Position numbers and translations under genes: made by a program
The notes under the pieces: generated by a model
The model's input: the letters and a program-made list of their open reading frames with translations, nothing else
Told to the model about the DNA's origin: nothing
The model's database searches: none
Shown: positions 32,622 through 42,307 of the stretch, in pieces
How positions within the stretch are numbered: position 1 is the stretch's first letter
Layout of the letters: the number at the start of each line of letters is the position of its first letter
From: JADJXV01 sp046328995
GTDB taxonomy: Bacteria; Bacteroidota; Ignavibacteria; Kapaibacteriales; UBA961
Direction of reading: 5' to 3'
NCBI GenBank assembly: GCA_046328995.1
Contig: JAXLVN010000001.1
Span: 682,001-746,000 of the forward strand
DNA: 64,000 bases

Positions 32622-35399
32622 ATGAAAAGCGGTTCAATAACACGAGGTATTTTTGTAGCAGTAGCGATGCTTATCTCGTTCTCTTCCCTTACAGTATTTG
32701 CCTCTCAAAATGGTATTTCTGCCCGTACTATCAGCGGGTGTAGCGGCAACGGCTGTCATCCTGCGCAGACAACCGCCACGACCGTGAGCGTGCAGGGCGT
32801 CAGCGGCACGACGATTACCATGACACCGGGTGAAAACCGCAGTTTTACGGTGCTTGTTTCCCATGCCTCTCTTCCGAAAGCGGGAGTCGATATTTCAATT
32901 AAAAATGCAGGTGGATCCAATGTCGGAACGCTTGTAGCCGGTACGAATCTCAAGCTTAGTGCTAGTGAACTGACGCATACGGGTACTCATCCGAATATTA
33001 CGGGAGCCGGTGCGCCGTTTACCTTCACGTGGACTGCCCCCTCGACACCGGGTGATTATTTCCTCCGCGCTGCCGGCAATGCTATCAATAATAATGGGAA
33101 TGAAGCCGGTGATGCATGGAATTTTATGAATACCATTACTATTACCGTGGCGTCTGCGGCCGGCTCAGTCGTGCTGAACTCTCCCAACGGCGGAGAATCT
33201 CTCTGCCGGGGTTCATCGACGACTCTTACATGGACACCTGTCGGCATCAGCGGAAATGTAAAGCTTGAATACACGACAAATGATACGAATTACACACAAA
33301 TTGCGACCGTGCCGGCGACGCCTTCTTCCTATTCATGGGCAATTCCAACAAGTCAGCTAACCGGAACGAGTTATAAAATCCGCGTGTCGGATGCGACCAA
33401 TGCAGCCGTCAGTGATGTTTCGAATGCCGTTTTTTCGATATTGTCAACACCTGTCATCACGACGCAGCCCAAGCCGGACAGTGCATGCACCGGCAGCCCA
33501 CTGACGCTTACTCTTACTACCGATAATCCAACAGGATACACCTATCAATGGCGTAAAAATTCATCGCCTATCAATGGTGCTACAGCCGCAAGCTATACTA
33601 TTGCTTCGATGCAGGCAGCAGATGTGGGTACTTACGATGTCATTGTCACAGGATGCACCCCGCTGACGAGTTCGGCTGTGCAAGTCAGCTTGAATACACC
33701 GCCAACGATTACTTCGCAACCCAATGACACGGTTGTATGCCCGGGTAGCGCCGTGACCTTCTCGGCTTCGGCTGTCGGGACAGGACTCAGCTATCAATGG
33801 AAACATAATGGTGTCAACATTACCGGTGCCACGAGCCCCATACTCATGCTTACTACAACTACGCAAGCAGACTCCGGAAGCTATGCGCTCGTGGTTACCG
33901 GTCGATGTGCTCCTTTGCAGACATCCAATACAGTATCCCTCAAATTTACTACTCCGCCGACGATCACGAAGAATCCTCGGGATACGACAATTTGTCCCGG
34001 TGCATCCATCGTGCTGACCGCCGCTGCGACCGGTAGTGGCCTCACCTATCAATGGCAAAAAGACGGAATGAATGTCGAAGGAGGTCAGTCGAATACCCTG
34101 AATTTGAATTCTGTGTCAAGTCAGCAAGCAGGAGTATATATCGTTATCGTCAAAAATTCGTGCAATCTTACGACGGCTAGCACTTCGGCTACGGTGACGC
34201 TGCGTGACCCGGTAAGTATTACCGAACAGCCGGCTTCCCTCTCCCTTCAAACAAATCTGACGGCTACGTTCAGTGTCAAAGCCACGGGCACAGATCTGAA
34301 ATATCAATGGATGAAAAACAATGTAAACCGGCTCAATGACACACTTCCGACACTCACGATAAAAAACATCATTCTCATCGACTCCGGTGCGTACAAGTGC
34401 GTGGTTCGTAACTCCTGCGGAAGCGTCGAAAGTGCCGTAGCCACTCTTTCGGTGACCTCTCCTCCGGCCGGTGCGGCACTCGCGCTCGGAACCACGACCC
34501 TGGACTTTGGATGTACAAAAGTCTCGGCTGCAAAGGACACGGTGCTTACAAATGTGATCTTTAATGCAGGTGGACAACCATTGTCGGTGACGGCTGTGAC
34601 TCTTACAGGAGCGGACGCTGCTGACTTTACGATTCAAAGTGGTGGCGGTGCATTTACGCTCGCACCGAATGAAAAACGCTCACTCACGCTTCGATTTACT
34701 ACGGCAACGAAAGGCATCAAAACAGCAAGTCTTGAATTTACAAGTAATACAACAACTACATCTCCCAAAATCGCACTTGCCGGAAAAGGATGCACCGGAA
34801 CAATTTCCACGAGTGTCAACAATGTAGGAACTGTGGTAGTCGGCACGAAAAAAGACACGGTTGTCACGGTAACAAATACCGGTGACTATGATTTAGTCGT
34901 GACAGCGCTCACGCTCGGCGGAGCTAATGCAAGTGAATTTGCAGTAACACCACCCAAGCTCCCGCTTGTACTCAAGCCGAATGAAAGTATCATGGTAGCT
35001 GTCAGCTGTTCACCGAGTGCAACCGGTAAACGAGTCGCTGAATTAACCGTAAAAACGGATGCCGGAGACTTCATCTTGCCGCTTGAAGCTACATCTACTC
35101 CATCGACCGGTATCGAAGATGAAGTGCTTAGTGCAGGAATAGTCGCTTATCCAAATCCATCGACAGGTTTGGTGGAATTTACGGGCACGCTCCTGACGCC
35201 TATGCCGGTCACGATTCGTATCATCGATGCGCTTGGGAATATCATTCACCAATCATTGAATACTACAAGTGATGCCGGTACTTTCAGATATGTGTGGGAT
35301 GGTACGGCGTATGGAGTGAAGGTATCGAGCGGACACTACTTTGCCGTGTTGAGTTTTGGTGTTCAGACGGTGCGTGTGCCCTTGGTACTCGCTCGGTAA
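32622..35399 (+). CDS. Secreted Ig-domain / choice-of-anchor protein with CX4CH and T9SS tail
   Basis: Secreted protein of 925 residues: signal peptide (FVAVAMLISFSSLTVFA), then GCSGNGCH (Cys40, Cys45, His46), a CX4CH motif as found in the choice-of-anchor V group and in variant heme-binding sites. Next are a beta domain (NRSFTVLVSH...FTFTWTAPSTPGDYFLRAAG), a NSPNGGESLCRGSS module, four Ig-like repeats (each with YQW and a DSG.Y-type strand), two ASH/choice-of-anchor D domains (LDFGCTK...; VNNVGTVVVGTKKD) and a C-terminal T9SS domain (YPNPSTG...VPLVLAR). It is a surface protein exported by T9SS. A hairpin terminator follows at 35421. Confidence 0.87.
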   Translation: MKSGSITRGIFVAVAMLISFSSLTVFASQNGISARTISGCSGNGCHPAQTTATTVSVQGVSGTTITMTPGENRSFTVLVSHASLPKAGVDISIKNAGGSNVGTLVAGTNLKLSASELTHTGTHPNITGAGAPFTFTWTAPSTPGDYFLRAAGNAINNNGNEAGDAWNFMNTITITVASAAGSVVLNSPNGGESLCRGSSTTLTWTPVGISGNVKLEYTTNDTNYTQIATVPATPSSYSWAIPTSQLTGTSYKIRVSDATNAAVSDVSNAVFSILSTPVITTQPKPDSACTGSPLTLTLTTDNPTGYTYQWRKNSSPINGATAASYTIASMQAADVGTYDVIVTGCTPLTSSAVQVSLNTPPTITSQPNDTVVCPGSAVTFSASAVGTGLSYQWKHNGVNITGATSPILMLTTTTQADSGSYALVVTGRCAPLQTSNTVSLKFTTPPTITKNPRDTTICPGASIVLTAAATGSGLTYQWQKDGMNVEGGQSNTLNLNSVSSQQAGVYIVIVKNSCNLTTASTSATVTLRDPVSITEQPASLSLQTNLTATFSVKATGTDLKYQWMKNNVNRLNDTLPTLTIKNIILIDSGAYKCVVRNSCGSVESAVATLSVTSPPAGAALALGTTTLDFGCTKVSAAKDTVLTNVIFNAGGQPLSVTAVTLTGADAADFTIQSGGGAFTLAPNEKRSLTLRFTTATKGIKTASLEFTSNTTTTSPKIALAGKGCTGTISTSVNNVGTVVVGTKKDTVVTVTNTGDYDLVVTALTLGGANASEFAVTPPKLPLVLKPNESIMVAVSCSPSATGKRVAELTVKTDAGDFILPLEATSTPSTGIEDEVLSAGIVAYPNPSTGLVEFTGTLLTPMPVTIRIIDALGNIIHQSLNTTSDAGTFRYVWDGTAYGVKVSSGHYFAVLSFGVQTVRVPLVLAR

Positions 35400-35420
35400 G
35401 TCATAGAATGTATTCCAAAA

Positions 35421-35461
35421 ACCGGCTCTTTCAGCATGTCTGAAGGGGCCGGTTTTGTTTT
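35421..35461 (+). terminator. Rho-independent terminator
   Basis: ACCGGC at 35421 pairs with GCCGGT ending at 35453, with an inner TCAG/CTGA stem, then TTTTGTTTT. It ends the 925-residue T9SS protein gene. Confidence 0.8.
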
Positions 35462-35615
35462 ATCGCAGGAAGGAATACCTGACCACAACTCGTCGAATGG
35501 TAAACGATGAAAGTGATGAAATACGATGACTGAAATTTGCCTGACTTCAGTAATGTTATCACGAAGTTACGTCACTGTCAATGTACATACTGCAGCCAAG
35601 ATTCGAAATTTACAA

Positions 35616-35648
35616 TTTGGAGTATGGTTCGTTAAAGTGGTATATTTG
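35616..35648 (+). promoter_or_regulatory. Bacteroidota-type promoter of OmpA-family gene
   Basis: TTTG (35616-35619), 21-base spacer, TATATTTG (35641-35648). It lies 41 bp upstream of the ATG, which is preceded by an AAGGAAG ribosome site. Good consensus match, as expected for an abundant outer-membrane protein. Confidence 0.7.
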
Positions 35649-35689
35649 TACCAGTTATCTGTTTTTTTATTCAATTTTAAGGAAGTATT

Positions 35690-36865
35690 ATGCAACGTTT
35701 TCTCACTCTTTTCTGCCTTTGTCTTGTGCTCTGCGGCGGGAATTTATTTGCCCAATCCGGCAAAACGCTGAACGTAGGTGTCAGCGTCGGTCTGACACGT
35801 GGTATTAATGAATCGATCGACAAAGAGCGTACACTTGGCGCGTCTTTCGGCGTAATCGGTCTCTTTCACAATGGCCTTGGACCCGGTCTGAGCCCGGAAT
35901 TCAGCTTCCACATGGCTTCGAATCAGACATCCGATCTTGGTGGGTTTTCGCAATATAAGACGAGCTACATGTCGCCCGATTTACGCCTGCGTTATTACCC
36001 GTTCCCGTCATCATCGCTGATGCCGTATGTATCAGCAGGTGTTGGTCTTATGATGTATGACGTGAAAGATGTTCCTTTCAACAAAGCACTCGAGTCCAAG
36101 CTCAGCAGCGCATCGCTCGTCGTACCGGTAGGTCTTGGTCTGACGTATTTTATGAAGGATGACAACTGGGTCTTTGATCTTTCGGCCCATTCGCATATTA
36201 GTTCGGATAATATGAATCCTGTCTATGATGACATTCCGGATGCCTACTGGCATGCTCGTCTGTCGATTATGTACAAAGTCAAGACCTTCGAAAAGGATTC
36301 GGACGGCGACGGCTTGAGTGATATGGAAGAAGCATCGCTTGGTACTGATCCGAACAATCCGGACACCGACGGCGACGGCCTCCTTGACGGCGAAGAAGTC
36401 AATAAATACAAAACCAATCCTCTCATCGCCGATACGGATGACGGTGGTGTCAATGACGGCGAGGAAGTTCGTCTCAACGGTAATCCGCTCGATGCTGATG
36501 ATGATATCATGAGTATCGCTCCGGGCAAGAAAATTGCACTCCGTGGAATTGAGTTTGCTACCGGTGACTCGGCTATTACCAAAAAATCAGAACGTATTCT
36601 CGGCTTTGCTCTCAATGCGTTGCAGACAAGTCCTGATATCGCGGTTGAAATCAGCGGTCACACCGATAATACCGGCGATCGTGATATGAACCTCCGCCTC
36701 TCCTCAGGTCGCGCAAATGCAGTCAAAACATGGCTCGTGAACAAAGGTATCGCTGAAAGCCGCCTCACAACACGCGGTGCAGGTCCGGACGAACCAATCG
36801 TACCGAACACGACAGCCGAAAATCGTCAGCGTAATCGCCGTGTGGAATTCAAACGTATGAAATAA
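35690..36865 (+). CDS. OmpA family protein with TSP3 calcium repeats
   Basis: Outer-membrane protein of 391 residues: signal peptide MQRFLTLFCLCLVLCGGNLFA, an N-terminal ~180-residue beta-barrel, three thrombospondin type 3 calcium-binding loops (DSDGDGLSDMEE, DTDGDGLLDGEE, DTDDGGVNDGEE) near residues 203-260, and a C-terminal OmpA peptidoglycan-binding domain (ISGHTDNTGD, NLRLSSGRANAVKTWL, NRRVEFKRMK). It links the outer membrane to the cell wall. It has its own promoter (35616) and terminator (36886), so it is a single-gene unit, probably strongly expressed. Confidence 0.95.
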   Translation: MQRFLTLFCLCLVLCGGNLFAQSGKTLNVGVSVGLTRGINESIDKERTLGASFGVIGLFHNGLGPGLSPEFSFHMASNQTSDLGGFSQYKTSYMSPDLRLRYYPFPSSSLMPYVSAGVGLMMYDVKDVPFNKALESKLSSASLVVPVGLGLTYFMKDDNWVFDLSAHSHISSDNMNPVYDDIPDAYWHARLSIMYKVKTFEKDSDGDGLSDMEEASLGTDPNNPDTDGDGLLDGEEVNKYKTNPLIADTDDGGVNDGEEVRLNGNPLDADDDIMSIAPGKKIALRGIEFATGDSAITKKSERILGFALNALQTSPDIAVEISGHTDNTGDRDMNLRLSSGRANAVKTWLVNKGIAESRLTTRGAGPDEPIVPNTTAENRQRNRRVEFKRMK

Positions 36866-36885
36866 TTCCCCGGTCTTTGAAATAC

Positions 36886-36925
36886 AAAAGCCCTGAGAGC
36901 TCATCCTCTCAGGGCTTTTTTTTTG
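36886..36925 (+). terminator. Rho-independent terminator
   Basis: A perfect 14-bp stem (36886-36899 with 36906-36919), 6-base loop, then T tract. It ends the OmpA-family gene and, by its A-rich left flank, may also act on the minus-strand T9SS gene. Confidence 0.9.
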
Positions 36926-36965
36926 AGGCGACAGCGATATTGTTCAGTAGCTCTTTTTGACGATG

Positions 36966-39900
36966 CTATTGCTCAATTACCAATGGCGCAATTATCGTAT
37001 GTATCCCATCAGTAAGAAGTAATCGATAAAGTCCACTCGCAGGAGGTGCCGGCAGGAGTATATCATGTTCACCGGCCGCGACATCACCTTCAAAGACGAG
37101 TTCCGTTTCCCTGCCGAGGATATCGAGGAGACGGAGTGTGATCCTACTATCGATTGCCGTGCTTACCCTGATATGTCCCATCGTCTGTAACGGATTGGGC
37201 GTGACCTTCATACGCAGCGGAGTTGTTTCGCTCGGCATTTCCACACCTACTGCTGCCTTGGTCGTAAAGTGCCATGTCTCACTCCAGGGCGCGGTCAATG
37301 CAGCATTCGATGCCTGCACATGCCAGTAATATGTCGTTGAATGCGCAAGCCCGGTGATTTCATGGAATTGAGCTACCCCGGAAGAATCATAGACAATATC
37401 CGTAAAGAGTTCGTTCTTCGACAGTTGCAGACGGTACTTTTCAGCATTCCGAGAATTCTTCCATGTACAGACAATCGACGTTGCCTGATCGACGGCTGCA
37501 TTCTTGGGAGTCGATAGTATAGCCGTATCCGGCATCAGCGGCGTGGCTTCTCCGGTGGTGAAGCTCCATACTTCCGACCATTGACCATCTTTTGTCAGTA
37601 ATTTATTGGCTTTTACTTTCCAATAATAGGTGGTTTTAGGACTTAAAGAATACTCGATTGATGTCGAAAAACTACGATTATCCGCTAAAAAGCTATTTGT
37701 AAAATCGGGTGAACTCGACAAAGCTGCATAATATACATCTGCATTTTCAACGTTTTGCCATTCGAGCTTGCCTTTAACTGCTACCTCGGTGGCTTTGTCG
37801 GCAGGTAAGCGAAGAAGCGGAGCCGGAAATTTGTCGGATGCACTGCTTGACCCGACGCGCATGCCGTGTCCAAAACTCGTGACCCATACTTCATCCGGCG
37901 AAAAGGGATTGAAAAAAACACGTTCGGGTTGACGAAACGGATAGCTCTCAACAAGAGAAAATTGCGGAGTGGATGCATGGATATCCGCCGTATGCCACAA
38001 GCCCTCAACTTCTGTAGTGACATACACTTCCGATGGATTTTTCGGATTAAACGTGCAACTCGTAACCCTGTCTGACTTCCAGATGCGTGTCCAGGTTTTA
38101 CCGGCATCGGTCGTTCTGTACAGCCCACCTACATCCACAGCTGCCGATACTCCCCATCCGCTGAACACATTGACTAACCAGGTATTTTGCGTTGGATCGC
38201 TCGGGTCGAGCACGATATCCTTTGTCCAGTACTTCATGCCGTTATCCGACACATCCTGCCAGGTATTGGTCGATGGTGTATAGACAAAGCATCCGGAGCT
38301 CGCCGTAAAGGCAGGCGCTCTCCTGCCTGAGAACGTACAGACGACCCGGCCATCTTTCAGCACGACAATCGATGCCGGATGACCTTCCGTGCGGGGTGGT
38401 GATGGTAATTTCGTCCACGTCGCACCCGAGCCATCCTGTAGATTCTTTGTCTGATAAATTCCTCCAAGTGTCGAATGTATCACGCTTGCGTAACAGATAT
38501 TTTCATTGACGGGATCCACAGCCACCCAATAGACAGGATGTCCAAAATTACGGATGTCCTTCCATGAAGCACCTTTATCGGTCGAATATATGATTTTTCC
38601 ATAGTTGTCATTTGCATTGAGTTGTGCATCGGCGAGGCGCGTACTTTGGTACATGTCGTGCACATTGCTCGTCGCTGCGTAGAGAGTTCCATTCGATGCA
38701 GCAGCTATCCGATACATCGAATTCGCTCCATGACCGGTGTAATTAAACGACCATGTCGAGCCGCCGTCGGTGCTGCGGATACCTTTGATATCGGAGAAGC
38801 AGGCAAACATTGTGGATGCATCCTGCCAGGTGACTTGCCAGCAGGTTGTATTTTCTAACCCTATACTTTTATAGGACTTTCCGGTCGGTATTTTTGTGCC
38901 GGCAGGATGCTGTGTCGTAGGATCTACATAGCGTTGATTCCAGGTAGCACCGCCATCGGAGGATGTATGAATAAATCCAAAATCACCGAACATCAGTTTT
39001 TGGGAATTATTCGGTGCAACGGCGAATCCAAAGGCACATTCACCGTAGCTCCATGCCCGATCGCCGCCGTCTCCACTCCAGCCGGTAGTGATATTTTGAT
39101 TGTTCGGTGCGAGAAAAGTATTTGTCCATGAAGCGCCACCATCGGTGGTTTTCATGACTTCGGGTGCAGAATTTCTGCTTCCGGCCAGATAACAGGTGGC
39201 GATATCATTTTGAGCCATAGCGACATACATCAGATTGTCGGCACCGAGAGTAATACCATTCATTTTTTCTGTCCATGCGGCACTTGGATAGTCCATGGAA
39301 TACACACCTTTGAGGAATCCATTATACTCGCTTCCCGCTTTGCCGACATACATATCATTGGCACCGCCGGTGATGCAGAAAAAGCGAATAACACCATTCT
39401 GCTTTGCACCGGCAAACGACCATATCGCTTCTCCGGCACCGAGTCCGGTGGCTCCATCGAAGGCGAACGTCTGTCCACCATCCTTGGATACAAGCAGTCC
39501 GTCATTCGTTCCTACAAAAATCATATTCCCATCAAAGAATACGCCGCCGACAATGATGCCGCTGCCACCATTTTTAGCGGTGTGAATTTTCGTAAAGCTC
39601 GCACCTGCATTCGACGAAAAGTAAATCGCGCCATAATAGGAAATCAGCACCCTATCAGGATGTGCATAATCAACATCAATCGTAAATGTCTCCTCGGTCG
39701 GGTCTGGATTGCCGGGTAGCTTCGTCCAGGTAGCGCCGTTATCGGTGCTTTTTACCGGCACGATCTGATCAAGATTTCCATTCATTTTATAACTGATAGT
39801 ATAGAGCAGACCTGGCGTGGAAGTGAAGCGAACCGTGGAATTATGCCCACCGTTCACTTGCCGGAAGTGCCCGACGGTATAGGACATACCAAAATCAGTC

Positions 39901-40088
39901 GAATGAAATAATTCACTCATGTCACAGCCGGCATAGAATTCATTGTCATTGGCGGGATTGATACTCGGAGCAAACATCGCACCGCCACCGCCGACACCTC
40001 TCGATACCCATTGAGCAGGTACCTGCGCTGATAGCGATGAGAGCATTAGTACGAAAATGATTACAGGGAGAATGGAACGACTATTCAT
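36966..40088 (-). CDS. Sialidase/VPS10-like propeller protein with FnIII and T9SS domains
   Basis: Secreted protein of 1040 residues. After the signal peptide (ILPVIIFVLMLSSLSA) come about 650 residues of BNR/Asp-box repeats (STDNGATWTKL, SKDGGQTFAF, TTDGGASWTN, SSDGGATWNQR, STDGGSTWSF, STDKGASWKD, TTDAGKTWTRI), the pattern of GH74/sortilin-like two-propeller proteins. Two fibronectin type III domains follow (LEWQNVENADVYY...; CTWKNSRNAEKYRLQLS...) and a T9SS type A sorting domain (VTPNPLQTMGHIRV...PLVIEQ). It could be a xyloglucanase-like hydrolase or a binding protein; the catalytic acids cannot be assigned from the sequence alone. Confidence 0.87.
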   Translation of the reverse strand: MNSRSILPVIIFVLMLSSLSAQVPAQWVSRGVGGGGAMFAPSINPANDNEFYAGCDMSELFHSTDFGMSYTVGHFRQVNGGHNSTVRFTSTPGLLYTISYKMNGNLDQIVPVKSTDNGATWTKLPGNPDPTEETFTIDVDYAHPDRVLISYYGAIYFSSNAGASFTKIHTAKNGGSGIIVGGVFFDGNMIFVGTNDGLLVSKDGGQTFAFDGATGLGAGEAIWSFAGAKQNGVIRFFCITGGANDMYVGKAGSEYNGFLKGVYSMDYPSAAWTEKMNGITLGADNLMYVAMAQNDIATCYLAGSRNSAPEVMKTTDGGASWTNTFLAPNNQNITTGWSGDGGDRAWSYGECAFGFAVAPNNSQKLMFGDFGFIHTSSDGGATWNQRYVDPTTQHPAGTKIPTGKSYKSIGLENTTCWQVTWQDASTMFACFSDIKGIRSTDGGSTWSFNYTGHGANSMYRIAAASNGTLYAATSNVHDMYQSTRLADAQLNANDNYGKIIYSTDKGASWKDIRNFGHPVYWVAVDPVNENICYASVIHSTLGGIYQTKNLQDGSGATWTKLPSPPRTEGHPASIVVLKDGRVVCTFSGRRAPAFTASSGCFVYTPSTNTWQDVSDNGMKYWTKDIVLDPSDPTQNTWLVNVFSGWGVSAAVDVGGLYRTTDAGKTWTRIWKSDRVTSCTFNPKNPSEVYVTTEVEGLWHTADIHASTPQFSLVESYPFRQPERVFFNPFSPDEVWVTSFGHGMRVGSSSASDKFPAPLLRLPADKATEVAVKGKLEWQNVENADVYYAALSSSPDFTNSFLADNRSFSTSIEYSLSPKTTYYWKVKANKLLTKDGQWSEVWSFTTGEATPLMPDTAILSTPKNAAVDQATSIVCTWKNSRNAEKYRLQLSKNELFTDIVYDSSGVAQFHEITGLAHSTTYYWHVQASNAALTAPWSETWHFTTKAAVGVEMPSETTPLRMKVTPNPLQTMGHIRVSTAIDSRITLRLLDILGRETELVFEGDVAAGEHDILLPAPPASGLYRLLLTDGIHTIIAPLVIEQ

Positions 40089-40189
40089 AATACTTCCTTA
40101 AAAAATAATAAACTACTACAGCATAAGAAAGAACCAAGCATTACTATACGTTACAAAACTACATCAAAGTCAGTGGATCGCAAAGCTCG

Positions 40190-40222
40190 GGCAGGTGACC
40201 TCCATAAAACTCCTCACCTGCC
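40190..40222. promoter_or_regulatory. Inverted repeat between divergent genes
   Basis: GGCAGGTGA (40190-40198) pairs with TCACCTGCC (40214-40222) around a 15-base loop, about 100 bp from each divergent start. It may be an operator or a weak hairpin. Confidence 0.4.
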
Positions 40223-40323
40223 ATGATTTATTGGACGAAAATCGTTAATTTTCAGCTGCTGTGTGTGGATCCTCCATATCACTTCCGTTCTAACTAACAA
40301 TCAATTTATACTCTTACCTGCTC

Positions 40324-41691
40324 ATGACAATTTCTACCAAGCAGCACAATGCCATTGCTCTTATCATCTTCTGCGCTCTCCTTGTTTTTTTTCGTCTCAA
40401 TTCCTCTCCCTTGACAGAGGCCGAATCGCTCATTACTTTCAAGGCAGACTTACTCGTCCAGTTTAACGGATGGCTCGATCTTGCTCCCTATTCCGCGCCG
40501 AACGGCAGCTTTATCCTGCCGCCAATGTCGGTCTGGCTCACAGCTGCACTTATGAAATATGTCGGTACATTACCGCTTCATCTACGGTTGGTATCTGCTC
40601 TGTTGTCGGCGGTGTCCCTGATAGCGGTCTATCAGATTGCCCGTCGGATGATGAGTCATACGGCTGCACTACTGGCGCCTGCACTCGTCGCCTCTACACT
40701 CATTTGGAATGATCATGCACGTCATGTGGGAGCTTCCATGCCTGCGGTACTCTGCACTCTTGCAGCGCTGTGGAGTCTGCTGATGCTCCGAGAAAAGGAT
40801 GATATTCCCGGGATGGTGGGAGCTTTGGTGATGTATGGGCTTAGTATTTCGGGTGCATTTCTGTCAAGCTTTCCGGCAGGACTACTATCTGTGCTCATAG
40901 GTGTACCGTTTCTTATCGCCATTCCGCACCGTCGCCGGTGGATTACAGGAGGAATGCTGTTGGGTTTAGTAGCTCCCGTACTATGGTATTCTCATATGTA
41001 TTTTACACTTACCTCACTTGGCTCTCCCTTTTCGTTGGCAGCTGTTGGCAGTACATTAGCAGCAGTGCTCTTGGCGCAGCCGTTCATTATCCCTGCATTT
41101 GTCGCACCGATGGTGATACGGTGGACGGCTCCATCGCCGTCTGCGGCACAGCGTTCGTACCTTCCTGAAATGGCAATTGTTACGTGGTGTATTTCACTGA
41201 TAATCATCGCGGGATTCACTGCTTTTTCGGTAGAAGTGCTTCTTACTCCTGCCCTCATACTGTTAGCTCTCCGCAGTTTTGAATTGCTGGCATCACCTCA
41301 CAAAGCTCGGTTAGCATGGATGGTAGTCATGGGAGTCGTCGGCGGAGTAGTGTGCTCCTTTCAGTCATCTGCCCCAGGTTTTGTTTCGGGATTTTTTTCC
41401 GGCAAGGAGAATGGTATGACTGTACTTATTGTCGGCGGGATGGCACTTCTTGTCGTGGCATTTGGAATGATCATTCCGAAAGTGCGATTATATCTTATTA
41501 CCTCACGACTTCTGCGATGGTTAGGTGTGATTCTGCCGATAATTCTGGTGTTACGGGTGTTGGTGATGAATATCTCGCGTCCGGCGGGTAATCCGGTGCA
41601 TGAGGAAACATTGAAAATGCCGCTTGAGGATGCCGGCGGTCAGCGATTGGTCACCACACTTCCCGTTCGGCGCGGGCTTGGGGAGTATTGA
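40324..41691 (+). CDS. GT39/ArnT-like membrane glycosyltransferase
   Basis: Polytopic membrane protein of 455 residues with about 11 hydrophobic segments. The first periplasmic loop has the acidic TEAESLITFKADLLVQ and then PMSVWLTAALMKYVG, the layout of PMT_2/ArnT-type lipid-linked sugar transferases, where an early acidic residue is catalytic. Later loops lack clear family motifs and there is no large C-terminal periplasmic domain, so the assignment is moderate. Its 3' end overlaps the convergent lipoprotein gene by 41 bp. Confidence 0.65.
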   Translation: MTISTKQHNAIALIIFCALLVFFRLNSSPLTEAESLITFKADLLVQFNGWLDLAPYSAPNGSFILPPMSVWLTAALMKYVGTLPLHLRLVSALLSAVSLIAVYQIARRMMSHTAALLAPALVASTLIWNDHARHVGASMPAVLCTLAALWSLLMLREKDDIPGMVGALVMYGLSISGAFLSSFPAGLLSVLIGVPFLIAIPHRRRWITGGMLLGLVAPVLWYSHMYFTLTSLGSPFSLAAVGSTLAAVLLAQPFIIPAFVAPMVIRWTAPSPSAAQRSYLPEMAIVTWCISLIIIAGFTAFSVEVLLTPALILLALRSFELLASPHKARLAWMVVMGVVGGVVCSFQSSAPGFVSGFFSGKENGMTVLIVGGMALLVVAFGMIIPKVRLYLITSRLLRWLGVILPIILVLRVLVMNISRPAGNPVHEETLKMPLEDAGGQRLVTTLPVRRGLGEY

Positions 41692-42307
41692 TTTCGCGAG
41701 CCCGACGTAAGGGAATGAAGTCGATGCCGCTGAGCGATACGGTGCTTCCCGGGAGTGTTTCAGCGAAGGAGAATTCCGTTGTCGGAAGCGATGAAGTACC
41801 GTAATAAACAATAGAACATCCTACTTGTATCGTATATCGATTGCTCCAATTACTGATTATTACCCGTTCGGGAGTATGGAGTGCAGCACGCACGGTATCA
41901 AGCGTAGCGATAGTCACGCCGGCAGCTTCGACACGTGCACCGGTAGTGGAATAGACAAATGCGAGTTCACGACCATCAGGCAGGTCATGTTTAGTCGTCC
42001 TGAAGCGGAATCGGACACCTTGTCCTTCATCGACCGATACGGTATAATCAGCTATAAAATCAGTATTTAAATCACTCGAGAGTGCTACTTTACCGCCATC
42101 GTAGATGATCATTGCGTTATCAGCCGTTCGCTCTACACTGTCGATGGATGCGAGTTTTTCACAGAAGATGTAGGTGCCGTGAGACTCACGGTTAGCATTT
42201 AAAAAAAACTGATCAGGACTGCATGCTGTAATCACGACCGAGCATAGAAATGCACCGTACAAGAATACATTATTGACAGACATGCGTATCGGTGTACGTT
42301 TTTTCAT
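41651..42307 (-). CDS. Unknown lipoprotein
   Basis: Protein of 218 residues with a lipoprotein signal (VVITAC, Cys29). The body (MIIYDGGKVALSSDLNTDFIADYTVSVDEGQGVRFRFR) suggests a beta-sandwich, possibly concanavalin/LamG-like, but no family is recognised. Its start overlaps the stop of the previous gene (ATGA), so it is the last gene of a coupled operon. A second possible start (MSVNNVFLYG) lies 8 codons in. Its end overlaps the convergent GT39-like gene by 41 bp. Confidence 0.7.
   Translation of the reverse strand: MKKRTPIRMSVNNVFLYGAFLCSVVITACSPDQFFLNANRESHGTYIFCEKLASIDSVERTADNAMIIYDGGKVALSSDLNTDFIADYTVSVDEGQGVRFRFRTTKHDLPDGRELAFVYSTTGARVEAAGVTIATLDTVRAALHTPERVIISNWSNRYTIQVGCSIVYYGTSSLPTTEFSFAETLPGSTVSLSGIDFIPLRRAREINTPQARAEREVW

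Noticed and set aside
35526..35771. 81-codon plus-strand frame before the OmpA gene
   Set aside because: It overlaps the promoter and the signal peptide of the OmpA gene in another frame; no supporting features.
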